Shown: positions 1-8,367, counted from the stretch's first letter. The stretch: DNA of 34,296 nt from Acidobacteriota bacterium (GCA_003224085.1 QHYK01000100.1:1-34296); one strand, 5' to 3'. A program made the numbers and translations. Notes: a model not told the origin generated them from the letters alone.

Positions 1-1
1 G

Positions 2-148
2 GCCAAACGAGAACTCGCCAATGGCTCCCCGCTGAACGTTGACGTCTTGATGAAAGACGTCATCCGCTCGATCAACAGGGTGCGAACCTCTCGAGAAAAA
101 CTGCGTGGCTGCATCCTGCAATCCGATCTCTCTAATTTTTTGTCCTGA
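2..148 (+). CDS. Possible C-terminal end of a gene entering from the left edge
   Basis: An open frame runs from the window edge to a TGA at 146-148 and encodes about 48 residues ending in 'LSNFLS'. It contains no stop and has a plausible residue mix with several charged residues and a helical look ('VDVLMKDVIRSINRVRTSREKL'-like stretch, described only in part). No family is recognised. It would converge on the minus-strand TPR gene that ends at 173. Being this short, it could be chance; only the sequence to the left can decide. Confidence 0.3.
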   Translation, partial: AKRELANGSPLNVDVLMKDVIRSINRVRTSREKLRGCILQSDLSNFLS

Positions 149-172
149 TCCATTGCATTATTTATGCAGAGG

Positions 173-1387
173 TCAATAGTGGTCAGAAGATGGATCGGCC
201 GTCTGCCTGGTCACTTCTGACGGAGAAGAGAACGGGGAGCCTCGAGGTTCGATGCCCTTCTGCCGCGCCGCTTCCTCGTGCAGGCGCCGGTACTCCGCGA
301 TGGCCTTCTCCTGCTCCGCGGTGTTACCCAAGGCCTTCTGGATCTGCGCCAGACGATACCAGCCAACTTCATTCTCCGGATTTGCGGCAACCGCCTTTTG
401 GGCGTGGACCAGGGCTTGTTCTGTCTCCTTCTTCTCCACGAGTACGGCCGCCAATCCCAAGTGTGCCTCGGCAAAGCCCGGATAATACTCGAGCGCCTGC
501 TCGAAGTACTTCTCGGCTTCGTCTGTGTGTCGTGCGCTGCGGTGCAGTTCGCCTAGTTCATACGCAGCGTTGGCGTTGCTTGGGAATAACTGCAGCTCCC
601 ACTCGAACTCCTTCTGCGCTTCGGCCGTGTCGTCCGGCAAATGCCGCTGCCAATAGCGAGAGAGCAGCGTGCGGCCGATCCGGTAATGCATCCCGGGGCG
701 GCTTGGTTCGAGCCTGAGCACTTCCCGGTATTCCTGAATCGCCTGATCATAGGAGCCCCGGCTCTCCTGAGCCTCGCCCGCTGCCAGATGCCGCCACAGG
801 GAATTGGGGGCCACTTCGGCAAGCTTCCGCATGGTGAGGAACGCGAAATTGCCGTAGATCTTACCGGTTTGGTACAGAATCTCGGGATCCTCGGCGTAGA
901 GCCGGTCGAGTTCCATGGCGACGTCAACGGCATTCTTGTCGCGTTTCAGACCTGTGTAGGCACGCAGCAGCTCCAGCCCGCACAGGCGCTTGATTTCGGG
1001 CTCGCTCAAACGGGGAAAGCACTTCCGGAGGCTCGGCAGGGCTTCTTCGTACCGGCCCAGTTCGGAAAGCGACATGCCCAGCAAGTTGTCCGACTTTGTC
1101 AATGTGGGCTTGAGCTTCAGCGCCTGACGCAGTGCATGGACGGCGTCCTCGAACTTGCCCTGCTTGAAATAGATCAAGCCAAGATTGGCGTGCACTTCGG
1201 CGACGGCAGGCTGTAGTTCTCGGAGCTTCGCGTAGGCCTTCTCCGCATCCTGGTAGTGCCCTCGAGTTAATGCCGCCTGCCCTTCGGTTGCGTAACGTTG
1301 TGCACTATCTTCCTGTTGGGGTTGCCCGAACACGCGCATAAGAACCGTAAGAGCGAACACGGCGAGCCCGATAAGGAGCCTTTTCAC
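173..1387 (-). CDS. Secreted tetratricopeptide-repeat protein
   Basis: Encodes about 404 residues. The chosen start is GTG at 1387, preceded by GAGGTGG at a normal spacing and followed directly by a signal-peptide-like stretch (VKRLLIGLAVFALTVLMRVFGQ). A longer reading frame up to 1525 exists, but it would run through the two hairpins at 1460-1542 and place about 46 residues before the signal peptide, so I reject it. The mature protein is a chain of TPR units, for example 'AEVHANLGLIYFKQGKFEDA', 'YRIGRTLLSRYW', 'NAAYELGELHRSARHTDEAE' and 'AEAHLGLAAVLVEKKETEQA'. TPR proteins are scaffolds with no enzymatic activity of their own, so the partner is unknown. It lies 169 bases downstream of the TonB-dependent receptor on the same strand. 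A role at the envelope with that receptor is inference. Confidence 0.85.
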   Translation of the reverse strand: MKRLLIGLAVFALTVLMRVFGQPQQEDSAQRYATEGQAALTRGHYQDAEKAYAKLRELQPAVAEVHANLGLIYFKQGKFEDAVHALRQALKLKPTLTKSDNLLGMSLSELGRYEEALPSLRKCFPRLSEPEIKRLCGLELLRAYTGLKRDKNAVDVAMELDRLYAEDPEILYQTGKIYGNFAFLTMRKLAEVAPNSLWRHLAAGEAQESRGSYDQAIQEYREVLRLEPSRPGMHYRIGRTLLSRYWQRHLPDDTAEAQKEFEWELQLFPSNANAAYELGELHRSARHTDEAEKYFEQALEYYPGFAEAHLGLAAVLVEKKETEQALVHAQKAVAANPENEVGWYRLAQIQKALGNTAEQEKAIAEYRRLHEEAARQKGIEPRGSPFSSPSEVTRQTADPSSDHY

Positions 1388-1459
1388 TGCCCACCTCGTT
1401 GCCTGCAGTGTAGCGCATGCTGGAGGAGCCACACTACCGTGCCTGGCTTCCAATGGCTG

Positions 1460-1504
1460 ATTCTGTCCAGCAGAGACGCCAAGCCCTTCCGGGCTTGACA
1501 GAAT
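1460..1504. repeat. Compound inverted repeat between receptor and TPR genes
   Basis: An outer arm ATTCTGTC (1460-1467) is matched by GACAGAAT (1497-1504), and inside it CAAGCCC (1480-1486) pairs with GGGCTTG (1491-1497) across a TTCC loop. The arms share base 1497, so they are alternative or partly competing stems. It lies in the gap between the receptor stop and the TPR start. It could be a processing site, a terminator part or an interspersed palindromic repeat. Confidence 0.5.
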
Positions 1505-1518
1505 TCGGAAAGAGCTGT

Positions 1519-1542
1519 CCGCCACCGCCTTGGCGGTAGCGG
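1519..1542 (-). terminator. Strong GC-rich hairpin after the receptor gene
   Basis: CCGCCACCGCC (1519-1529) and GGCGGTAGCGG (1532-1542) form an 11-bp stem with a two-base loop. The single imperfect pair becomes a G-U wobble in the minus-strand transcript. The hairpin begins about 15 bases past the receptor stop codon (1557-1559). The following tract on the minus strand (CTCTTT) is a poor U-run, so it may be a leaky terminator, a transcript stabiliser or a REP-like element rather than a full intrinsic terminator. Confidence 0.45.
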
Positions 1543-1556
1543 GCCTGCTTCAAATG

Positions 1557-4500
1557 TTAGAAGATGACTTTGGCTCCGAGCTGGAGAATTCGTCCCGGAC
1601 GTGCTGCCAGAACAGCACCGAAGCCAGGATCGTTCGGGTTATCTCCCACGGGTGCCCCGATTCCGGTGCTGGTGAACGGATCGAATCCATACTGATGATG
1701 ATTAAACACGTTGAATGCCTCGGTCCGGAACTGGAACGCGACCCTGTCGGTGAACTTAAAATCCTTGCCCAGGCCCATATCCCAGTTGTTGATTCCGGGG
1801 CCGCGCAGAATGTCTCGACCGCTATGGCCGAACTGCCCCGCAAGAGGCTGACAGAAGGCTACGCCCGACAAGTTTGCGGCCACACAGCTGGCTGTTGCCG
1901 CCGGGTTCGAGTCCGTGGATATCGTATTGTTGAACCAATGATTGACGTCCTTTTGAAATCCACTGGGATACGGATTACCGATTACGTTGCAGCGATTGGT
2001 GAAAGTGGTCAAAACCAGCAGATTGTTGTTGCAGAGAATGGAGAACGGGAAGCCGCGCTGGAACGTGGTGATCGTGGTCAGCTGCCATCCTCCAAGCGCC
2101 AGATCAAGCCCTTTGTTGATGCCGCTGCCAAAGCGCTTGCCGCGCCCCAATGGCAGCTGATACACCAAACTCGTGACGAACCGATGGTCTACATCGAAGT
2201 CCGAAGGACCGTAGTCTAGCCGGGGCTTGAGATCGTCCATGTGGCCGGCGAAAGCGTTGGTCGACCCCACACCGGCAGCCGCGGACTTGTCGTCGAGACT
2301 CTTTGACCAGGTGTAAACCGCGAGCAGAGCCATGGAGCTCGAGCGGTGCTCAAGTTTCAGGTTTCCCGCGTTATAGCTCGAATAGCCGTTGTATTCACTA
2401 TCCAGAAAGCCCAGGATGCTGTTGAAGTTAGCGTATGGCTTCCTCTGAGAGAAGAGACAGTTGGCTGCGACGTTGTTTGGACTGCCTCCGGTCAGCGGAT
2501 CGCACGCGGTGGGATCGGGAGGCGGAGGCCCCTGGCCGATATTGATGCGGTTCAGAAGGTGCGTACCTTTGTTCCCCACATAGTTGGCCTCGAGGGTCGT
2601 GTTCCGCGCCAGCTCACGCTCGACCGAGAAGGACCACTGCTGAACATACGGGTTATGCGGGTGCTCGGAGATGATCACAGCAAAGAACTGGCCCCCGTCT
2701 GCCGGACTGACCTGATGCAGTGGAACCGGGGGAAACATTTGCTCGGTCAACTTGGGAAGCGTGAGATCGGACGTCGGAGTATCGTTAACCCGGACGACGA
2801 ACGGGTAGATGTCACCGGAGTCGTCAATCTCGCGGGTTTCGAACGAATCAAAGAAAATACCGTAGCCGCCGCGAACCACAGTCTTACCACTCAAACGATA
2901 GGCCAGCCCTATACGCGGAGCGAACGGCTTCTTGGAACCGTCCGCCGGATTGGGACGGCCGCAATACCTATAAAAACCGTTTCCGGAAGGAGCGATAGGG
3001 CCTCCCAGGCTCTGTACGGTCGTCGTTCCCAGTCCTTTGTCGGCATAGCACAATCCGCCCTGCGGATTAGCCACGTCCACCCAGAACATCTTGTTGCTTT
3101 GCTCGGTGGGCACTGAACGATAGTCCCAGCGAAGACCGAGATTCAATGTAAGGCGGTTCCTGACTTTGAAGTCATCTTGCACGAACGGGGCGAAATACAT
3201 GAATCGATACTGGTTCAGGTTGCCTGCCACGTTGGTCGGGCTAAACGGCCCCGGTTGGAACGTCGAAGCGCTGTTGTAGTAACCCAGCAGGAAGTCGGCA
3301 ATCGCGTTGCCGGTGCCACAAAACTGTGTCTCGCACCCGTTCGCGCCGCTCGCTCCGTTGCTAAGAATAAGGTCATTTGAATAGCCAAAGTCTCCAAGAA
3401 AGTCTGCGGACAAATCGCGTTTCTGGAGCCACCGGCGGTAATCGAATCCGCTGCTAAAGGTGTGCCGCCCCCGAATGACCGTCACCGTATCTGAAAACTG
3501 CCAGGTTGGAATGTCGCTGGTGGTGGTGTCGTTGCCTTGACTGCCCACCGACGCGTAAGGAGACCCCAAGCTAATCGTTGGAAACAGGCGCGCATAGGAC
3601 GGCAAATTCGGGTATACGCCGGTGATGCCCAAAGCCGAGACCTCGGCTGGCGCTATGGGCATTCCTCCCTGGATCGCAATAGGCTCCAAGCGCCCGAAAC
3701 GAAAGTTGTTGACCACGCGAGACCCGATGTTCTTGGTGTGAGAAATCATCCAGGTCTCGGCATTTTCGTCGAACACGCCAACGCCGTAGGGAACGGTAAT
3801 GGAGCCGTTGATGTTCTCATTGTTGTAGGATGCTTTGGTATAGCGGAAGAACACTTTGCCGAGGCGACGCAACTCCTGATCCAACCGGTAGGTCTGCTGG
3901 TTGGTGGTTTGCGGTAACGTGACGGCCAAGCGGTAGTTGAAGCCGGCACCGCCACAGCCGACACAGTTCGGAGCCGGAAACATCTTCAGGGCAAACGCCT
4001 GTTGCGCGAGAGTCGAGAATCGGGTAGCGGGGATTTTGTTATTGGTGAATGCCTGGCCAGTAGTCGGGTCAATCGGCATGCAGGCAGTCGCAGGGGTGGG
4101 GATACAAGTACCACCAGCTTGCGTCGGGAGTGCCAGACCTGACGAGGAAAAATCGCCGCTCAATTGAGCGAGGTCGGGAACGGTAAAATTGCTCTGGTCA
4201 AAGCCGCTGCGGATCCTCCACCCTTCGTAATTGGCCAAGAAAAACGTCTTGTTCCGCCCGTCGTAAACCTTGGGAACATAGATCGGACCTCCGAGAACGA
4301 AACCAAACTGATTCTGACGCAATTTCGGCAGGGCTTTTTGAAAGGGAGCCTTGGCGTCAAATGCGTCATTCCTGAGAAACTCGAATGCCGTGCCTTGCAA
4401 CTGGTTCGTGCCACTCTTGGTGACGATGTTCACCTGGTTGGCGCTAAAGCCGTACTCTGCTGAATAGGTTTCGCTCTGAATCCTGAACTCCTGGATGGCA

Positions 4501-5147
4501 TCTTGCGACAGAATCACAGCCGGAGTATTGAGTGCTGTGTCCGTATTGACCAGGCCATCGAGGGTGTAGTTATTCGACGTGGGGCGGCCACCATTGATGC
4601 TGATGGCGTTGCCTTCGCCCTGGCGCATTTGACCTTGTTCCCCATTGGTCTGAACCGCGCCCGCGCCAATGAAAAGGAGACTAACAAAATTGCGGCCATT
4701 CAGTGGTAGCTGATCTACTTGTTGTTGCGTCACGATCTGCGACACTGCCGAGGTATCGGTGTCAAGCGTCAAGGCACCTGCTTGAACTTCGACGCTTTCT
4801 GTGACCGCGCCGGGCTTCAGGGTTACGTTTACACGCTCCTGCTGCGCTACCACCAGGGTCACGCCGTCGGTTACTGATTTCTGGAAACCCAGGGCTTGCA
4901 CAGTGATCCGATAGATTCCGGGAGGCAAGAACGGTACGGTGAAGTCGCCTGAAGACGTCGTTTGCGTACGGTTAGTGATATTGGTCGCCGTGTTAGTCAC
5001 TTCAACCTCGGCGTTCACCACAACAGCGCCCGAACTATCGGTTACGGTCCCTAGGATGGTACCGTTCGCGCCGCCTTGGCCGTAAAGAAGTCCCGTCGCC
5101 GAAATGAACAATAAGCACAGAAAGAGAATACGCGTTGTCGCGGACAT
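1557..5147 (-). CDS. TonB-dependent receptor with carboxypeptidase-regulatory-like N-terminal domain (Oar-like)
   Basis: Encodes about 1196 residues of an outer-membrane transporter. The start is ATG 5147 with GGAGG about 9 bases upstream; a longer frame to 5174 adds nine unlikely residues. Order: signal peptide (residues 1 to about 24, ending near 'LLYGQ'), carboxypeptidase-regulatory-like beta domain (about 28-110, 'GTILGTVTDSSGAVV...'), plug domain with 'LPLNGRNFVSLL' and 'INGGRPTSNNYTLDGL', then a long 22-strand-type barrel ending in 'LQLGAKVIF', with the terminal Phe typical of outer-membrane proteins. No SusD-like gene is adjacent, as is usual for this receptor type in Acidobacteriota. 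Its neighbours are a sugar-binding regulator and a rhamnose operon, and a close copy of the rhaI-upstream motif lies at 5310-5329. I infer that it imports rhamnose or rhamno-oligosaccharides; substrate cannot be read from the sequence. Confidence 0.93.
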   Translation of the reverse strand: MSATTRILFLCLLFISATGLLYGQGGANGTILGTVTDSSGAVVVNAEVEVTNTATNITNRTQTTSSGDFTVPFLPPGIYRITVQALGFQKSVTDGVTLVVAQQERVNVTLKPGAVTESVEVQAGALTLDTDTSAVSQIVTQQQVDQLPLNGRNFVSLLFIGAGAVQTNGEQGQMRQGEGNAISINGGRPTSNNYTLDGLVNTDTALNTPAVILSQDAIQEFRIQSETYSAEYGFSANQVNIVTKSGTNQLQGTAFEFLRNDAFDAKAPFQKALPKLRQNQFGFVLGGPIYVPKVYDGRNKTFFLANYEGWRIRSGFDQSNFTVPDLAQLSGDFSSSGLALPTQAGGTCIPTPATACMPIDPTTGQAFTNNKIPATRFSTLAQQAFALKMFPAPNCVGCGGAGFNYRLAVTLPQTTNQQTYRLDQELRRLGKVFFRYTKASYNNENINGSITVPYGVGVFDENAETWMISHTKNIGSRVVNNFRFGRLEPIAIQGGMPIAPAEVSALGITGVYPNLPSYARLFPTISLGSPYASVGSQGNDTTTSDIPTWQFSDTVTVIRGRHTFSSGFDYRRWLQKRDLSADFLGDFGYSNDLILSNGASGANGCETQFCGTGNAIADFLLGYYNSASTFQPGPFSPTNVAGNLNQYRFMYFAPFVQDDFKVRNRLTLNLGLRWDYRSVPTEQSNKMFWVDVANPQGGLCYADKGLGTTTVQSLGGPIAPSGNGFYRYCGRPNPADGSKKPFAPRIGLAYRLSGKTVVRGGYGIFFDSFETREIDDSGDIYPFVVRVNDTPTSDLTLPKLTEQMFPPVPLHQVSPADGGQFFAVIISEHPHNPYVQQWSFSVERELARNTTLEANYVGNKGTHLLNRINIGQGPPPPDPTACDPLTGGSPNNVAANCLFSQRKPYANFNSILGFLDSEYNGYSSYNAGNLKLEHRSSSMALLAVYTWSKSLDDKSAAAGVGSTNAFAGHMDDLKPRLDYGPSDFDVDHRFVTSLVYQLPLGRGKRFGSGINKGLDLALGGWQLTTITTFQRGFPFSILCNNNLLVLTTFTNRCNVIGNPYPSGFQKDVNHWFNNTISTDSNPAATASCVAANLSGVAFCQPLAGQFGHSGRDILRGPGINNWDMGLGKDFKFTDRVAFQFRTEAFNVFNHHQYGFDPFTSTGIGAPVGDNPNDPGFGAVLAARPGRILQLGAKVIF

Positions 5148-5309
5148 GGTTTTTTCCTCCAAGTGCCACCCCAAACTTTGTGAAACTTGACAGCAATTCC
5201 GAAATCAGGATCTCGGAACCTGCTCCTGCCCCGCGCGGTCGTCGCCGTGTACTTGGCGCGGATGCTCCCATTGGGCGCACGTATCGTCAACTTCCAACAG
5301 GCAAACTCT

Positions 5310-5329
5310 CGAAATTTCGCTATGAAAAA
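5310..5329 (-). promoter_or_regulatory. Candidate operator, copy 4, upstream of the receptor
   Basis: Read on the minus strand, this site is TTTTTCATAGCGAAAT followed by TTCG. It matches the site at 6734-6753 at 17 of 20 positions. It lies about 163 bases upstream of the receptor start, in the same orientation as the gene. It also contains a perfect 10-base palindrome, CGAAATTTCG (5310-5319). The match suggests that receptor and catabolic operon share a regulator. Confidence 0.5.
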
Positions 5330-5508
5330 CCGAGAACCTGCCGGAAGGGATGGCCGCCAAATCGCTATTGGGCAAGGAATTCAGCGGTCAATTTGAGCTT
5401 TATTTCAATGCCGCCAGTGCGCCTGCGGGCCGCTTGCTGTTTTGCAGTGTAGAAACAAGCTCCCTCCCGAGGAACCTAATCTGTGCCGGGGAATGCCAAC
5501 TCCGCATT

Positions 5509-5521
5509 TGGCCGAAGGCCA
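5509..5521 (-). terminator. Short hairpin just after the regulator stop
   Basis: TGGCC and GGCCA form a 5-bp stem with a three-base loop, nine bases past the regulator's stop. No U-run follows, so termination activity is doubtful. Confidence 0.2.
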
Positions 5522-5529
5522 GCTCTTTC

Positions 5530-6702
5530 TCAGTGCGTCAGGTGTTGATGGGAACCGTCGTGAGGTTCTGTTCGGACTAGCTGTGCCAGAGCGTCGTTGG
5601 GATAGTAATGATCTACGGAAGCCGGGGTGATCAGCTTATGTTCCACGAAAACCGCGGGGGGCACCGGGCGCTGGTTGAGGATGTCGAGACTGACTCGAAT
5701 CAGGCTCTCACCGTAGCGCTCGGGGAAGTAAGCCACGGAACCAACAAATCGAGTTTTCGGCTGACGGAGTTCCGTTCGTCCTTCCGGCGACGCATTCTGT
5801 CCCATAACCACGCAGTTCTCCGTCCGGCCCGCTTCCTGAAAGGCACGCAGGGCACCAAGTGCGCTCGGGTCGTTGATGGCCCCAACAAGCACATGCCGGG
5901 AGTGTGAAAAACGCACGTGTTTGCGCACGGCCTCAAAGCTGGGCCCAAGTTCACCGTCGCCTTCCAGATAAGTCACGCGGCAGCTCGCCGCGCTCGGCAG
6001 CACTAGGTTGATTCCCACCAGCAATCCCGACAATCGCATGTGGGGAACATTTCCAGCGCGTTTCAGTTCGAGCAAGAGAATCTCGTCCACTTCTGAGTGC
6101 CAGAGCTCCTTGACCCAGCGGCCCAAGTAACGCCCGCCAATCAATCCAGCCTCATAATTATTCGCGCCATAATACGTAGCCCCGGGATGAGGAATATCAA
6201 TCGCGATCATCGGAATGCCAGCCTCGCGATATTTGGCCGCTACGATTGGCGCGACCTCTTCGTTGGTCTGAAATTCGATCGCCAAGTCGACTTTTTCGCG
6301 CACCAGCAAGTCGGCGTTGCGCTGAGCAATCTTGGCGCTGTAGCGGTTATCGAGGCAGATCAGTTCGATTCCCTCTGCGGCTGCGGCTCGTTGCAAACCC
6401 TCCGTCACTTCCCGGGAAAACTGATAATCAGTACCTTGGGCCGCGTATCCTAACCGGTAGAGTCTCTGCCTCCACGGTCGTATACGTGATTGATAGAGAT
6501 TCTGCCCGACCTTATCGATCATCCCGCATTTCTCGAGCGTATAGAGAAGACGAAATGCCATGGTCTTCGGCAGGCCACATCGCGCACAGATTTCTTTCAG
6601 CGGCAGAGCTTCCCCTGGAGAGTGAAACGCGCTCAACAACTGAGAGGAGTGGACAAGGGATTTGACCAGGTAGCGGTCCCGAGCCTGGAGGGAGGAGCTC
6701 AT
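5530..6702 (-). CDS. Transcription regulator: IclR-type winged helix fused to an RbsB-like sugar-binding domain
   Basis: Encodes 390 residues. Residues about 12-70 form a winged helix-turn-helix of IclR type ('LLSAFHSPGEALPLKEICAR', 'GLPKTMAFRLLYTLEKCGMI'). Residues about 92-375 look like a type 1 periplasmic binding protein domain ('REVTEGLQRAAAAEGIEL', 'VDLAIEFQTNEEVAPIVAAK', 'GIPMIAIDIPHPGATYYGAN', 'VLVGAINDPSALGALRAFQE'). There is no signal peptide, so it should be cytoplasmic. LacI-family proteins pair such a sugar domain with a LacI helix-turn-helix, and IclR proteins normally carry a GAF-like effector domain, so this combination is unusual. It is divergent from rhaI across a 474-base gap with three motif copies, the nearest about 32 bases upstream of its ATG. 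I infer that it senses rhamnose, rhamnulose or a phosphorylated intermediate, controls both transcripts and probably itself. The ATG at 6702 lacks a strong ribosome binding site. Confidence 0.85.
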   Translation of the reverse strand: MSSSLQARDRYLVKSLVHSSQLLSAFHSPGEALPLKEICARCGLPKTMAFRLLYTLEKCGMIDKVGQNLYQSRIRPWRQRLYRLGYAAQGTDYQFSREVTEGLQRAAAAEGIELICLDNRYSAKIAQRNADLLVREKVDLAIEFQTNEEVAPIVAAKYREAGIPMIAIDIPHPGATYYGANNYEAGLIGGRYLGRWVKELWHSEVDEILLLELKRAGNVPHMRLSGLLVGINLVLPSAASCRVTYLEGDGELGPSFEAVRKHVRFSHSRHVLVGAINDPSALGALRAFQEAGRTENCVVMGQNASPEGRTELRQPKTRFVGSVAYFPERYGESLIRVSLDILNQRPVPPAVFVEHKLITPASVDHYYPNDALAQLVRTEPHDGSHQHLTH

Positions 6703-6733
6703 ATAGCGGGGACATCATGATTTATTCTGTCCA

Positions 6734-6753
6734 TTTTGCAAAGCGAAATTTTG
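6734..6753 (+). promoter_or_regulatory. Candidate operator, copy 1
   Basis: TTTTGCAAAGCGAAAT followed by TTTG. It lies 32-51 bases upstream of the regulator ATG, a position suited to autoregulation, and shares its core TGCAAWGCGAAAT with copies 2 and 3. Confidence 0.55.
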
Positions 6754-6960
6754 AGTTGTGGCCATCCCGTGGAACGGCACGGGCAGACGCAGTTCCGTGC
6801 CTGCCGGTTGAGAACCGCCATGCCCCAAGAAAGCTGAGTGGAAACGCTTTGATGCGCGTGGCGGCCACCTCTTCACGAACTCCCCCAAAATCTATAAGCT
6901 GTCAGAAGCGTGGAATTACAAGCACAAATTGCTTCCCGGCATTTGGATGTGTCACCAGGA

Positions 6961-6980
6961 TTCTGCAAAGCGAAATCAAG
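6961..6980 (+). promoter_or_regulatory. Candidate operator, copy 2
   Basis: TTCTGCAAAGCGAAAT followed by CAAG. It is identical to copy 1 over the 13-base core TGCAAAGCGAAAT, in the same direction, and lies about 215 bases upstream of the rhaI start. Confidence 0.55.
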
Positions 6981-7081
6981 CACCGCGTTTGCGCGTCGCA
7001 ACTTGGGTTCTTGTTTTGGTCTTGGGTGCACCGCAAATGTCTTGGCGTTGGGACCTATTGGACCATTTCGTGGGCATTGGT

Positions 7082-7101
7082 TTTCATTTCGCATTGCAAA
7101 A
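7082..7101 (-). promoter_or_regulatory. Candidate operator, copy 3, inverted
   Basis: On the minus strand it reads TTTTGCAATGCGAAAT followed by GAAA. On the plus strand it forms a partial palindrome TCG-N2-TTGCAA-N2-CGA (7089-7104), a likely dimer site. It lies about 75 bases upstream of the preferred rhaI start, close to where a promoter or repressor site would be expected. Confidence 0.5.
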
Positions 7102-7176
7102 CGATTGAATTTGCCAAGGAAAACCATGACGGCCACGCGAAACGATTGTAATCTTCCGCTCCCAAGAGAGGTTCGC

Positions 7177-8367
7177 ATGGACGCACCCGCGAGTGACAAA
7201 GTTTTTGCTGCGCTTGAGACATTTCGCATCGAACTTCCATCCTGGGGCTTCGCCAATACAGGAACTCGTTTCGGGAAATTCATTCAACCGGCGGCCGCCA
7301 CCACTACCGAGGAGAAGTTTAGCGATGCGGGTCAAGTGCACCTCCTCACAGGAGTCTGCCCGACGGTAGCTTTGCATGTGCTGTGGGATTGTCCGCAAGG
7401 CGTACAAAGCACTGATGAAATCAGGCGTTTCGCCGGCCGCTATGGAGTTGCGCCAGGGTCCATTAATCCCAATCTTTTTCAGGATCAGGAATACAAGTAC
7501 GGATCGTTCGCAAATCCGGATAGCTCCGTCCGCCGGCGCGCCTTGCAGCACACAAAAGACAGCATCGAAATCGCGAAGCGCCTCCAGAGCAGGGACATAT
7601 CGCTTTGGTTTGCGGACGGTTCGAACTATCCCGGGACGGCGAACATCCGACAGCGCAAGAAATGGTTTGCTGAAGCGCTGAAGGAATCGCATCGAGAGCT
7701 GTCGCCAGAACAACGATTGCTCGTTGAGTACAAACCCTTCGAACCGGCCTTTTATCACACGGACATCGCCGACTGGGGCATGGCGCTCCTCCTCTCGCGC
7801 GCCGCCGGTCCACAAGCGAAAGTCCTTGTTGATACCGGGCATCACTATGCTGCGCAGAACATTGAGCAAATCGTGGCCTGGCTACTTTCTGAAGACATGC
7901 TCGGGGGGTTCCACTTCAACGACCGTCGCTACGCCGACGACGACTTGACGATGGGATCGATCGATCCATATCAGGTTTTCCGTATCTTCCACGAAATCCA
8001 TTTCTTCGAATGGGAGACTGGTCAGCGAGCTGACATCGCTTATATGGTGGATCAAAGCCATAATCTCAAAGGCAAGATCGAGGCCATGATTCAGACCGTG
8101 GCGATGGCTCAGCAACTCTTTGCCAAGGCGGCACTAGTGGACGTCAAGAAACTTGCTACGGCCCAGAAGAACTGCGGTCTAGTCCAAGCAGAGTCGCTTC
8201 TGCAAGACGCTTTTGCGACCGATGTGCGCCCGGCCATCCAAGACTGGAAGATTTCCAAGGGCTTGCCGAAAGATCCTTTGGAGGCATTCCGGCAGAGCGG
8301 CTACCTCGAGCGCGTCACGAAAGAACGGGCAGCGAAAAACGCCCACAACGTTTCATCTTATGCCTAA
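7177..8367 (+). CDS. rhaI: L-rhamnose isomerase, RhaI type
   Basis: Converts L-rhamnose to L-rhamnulose, in the cytoplasm. About 396 residues of a metal-dependent TIM barrel resembling Pseudomonas stutzeri RhaI. By that comparison metal ligands appear intact: Glu184 (in 'VEYKPFEPAFY'), Asp219 and His222 ('LVDTGHH'), His246 ('GGFHFND'), Asp254 and Asp256 ('RYADDDL') and Asp292 ('VDQSHN'). The start chosen is ATG 7177 with AGAGG five bases away. ATG 7126 (AAGGA upstream) is also possible and adds 17 residues. A still longer frame from 6910 runs through two putative operators and is unlikely. First gene of the plus-strand rha operon; it overlaps rhaB by 8 bases. Confidence 0.94.
   Translation: MDAPASDKVFAALETFRIELPSWGFANTGTRFGKFIQPAAATTTEEKFSDAGQVHLLTGVCPTVALHVLWDCPQGVQSTDEIRRFAGRYGVAPGSINPNLFQDQEYKYGSFANPDSSVRRRALQHTKDSIEIAKRLQSRDISLWFADGSNYPGTANIRQRKKWFAEALKESHRELSPEQRLLVEYKPFEPAFYHTDIADWGMALLLSRAAGPQAKVLVDTGHHYAAQNIEQIVAWLLSEDMLGGFHFNDRRYADDDLTMGSIDPYQVFRIFHEIHFFEWETGQRADIAYMVDQSHNLKGKIEAMIQTVAMAQQLFAKAALVDVKKLATAQKNCGLVQAESLLQDAFATDVRPAIQDWKISKGLPKDPLEAFRQSGYLERVTKERAAKNAHNVSSYA

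Larger units (their letters stand above)
5148..5529. other. Receptor upstream region, 382 bases
   Basis: No coding region is supported here. It holds the receptor ribosome binding site (GGAGG near 5157-5161), a motif copy at 5310-5329 and a short hairpin just past the regulator stop. On the minus strand a TTGACC at about 5388 could be a -35 element, but no convincing -10 partner was found. Confidence 0.5.
6703..7176. other. Divergent regulatory region between regulator and rhaI
   Basis: A 474-base stretch. Frames that read through it encode nothing recognisable. It holds three copies of a shared motif (6734-6753, 6961-6980, 7082-7101), described separately. No consensus -35/-10 pair was convincing in either direction. 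Confidence 0.6.

Noticed and set aside
1388-1525. N-terminal extension of the TPR protein
   Set aside because: It runs through palindromes and would place the signal peptide 46 residues in; GTG 1387 has a clear ribosome binding site.
5188-6665. Several plus-strand frames opposite the regulator and its downstream gap
   Set aside because: They are antisense to a well-recognised gene or lie in non-coding DNA, and have no family features.
6717-7151. 144-codon open frame upstream of rhaI
   Set aside because: It overlaps all three candidate operators, shows no family similarity and has an odd residue mix; it is best explained as non-coding regulatory DNA.
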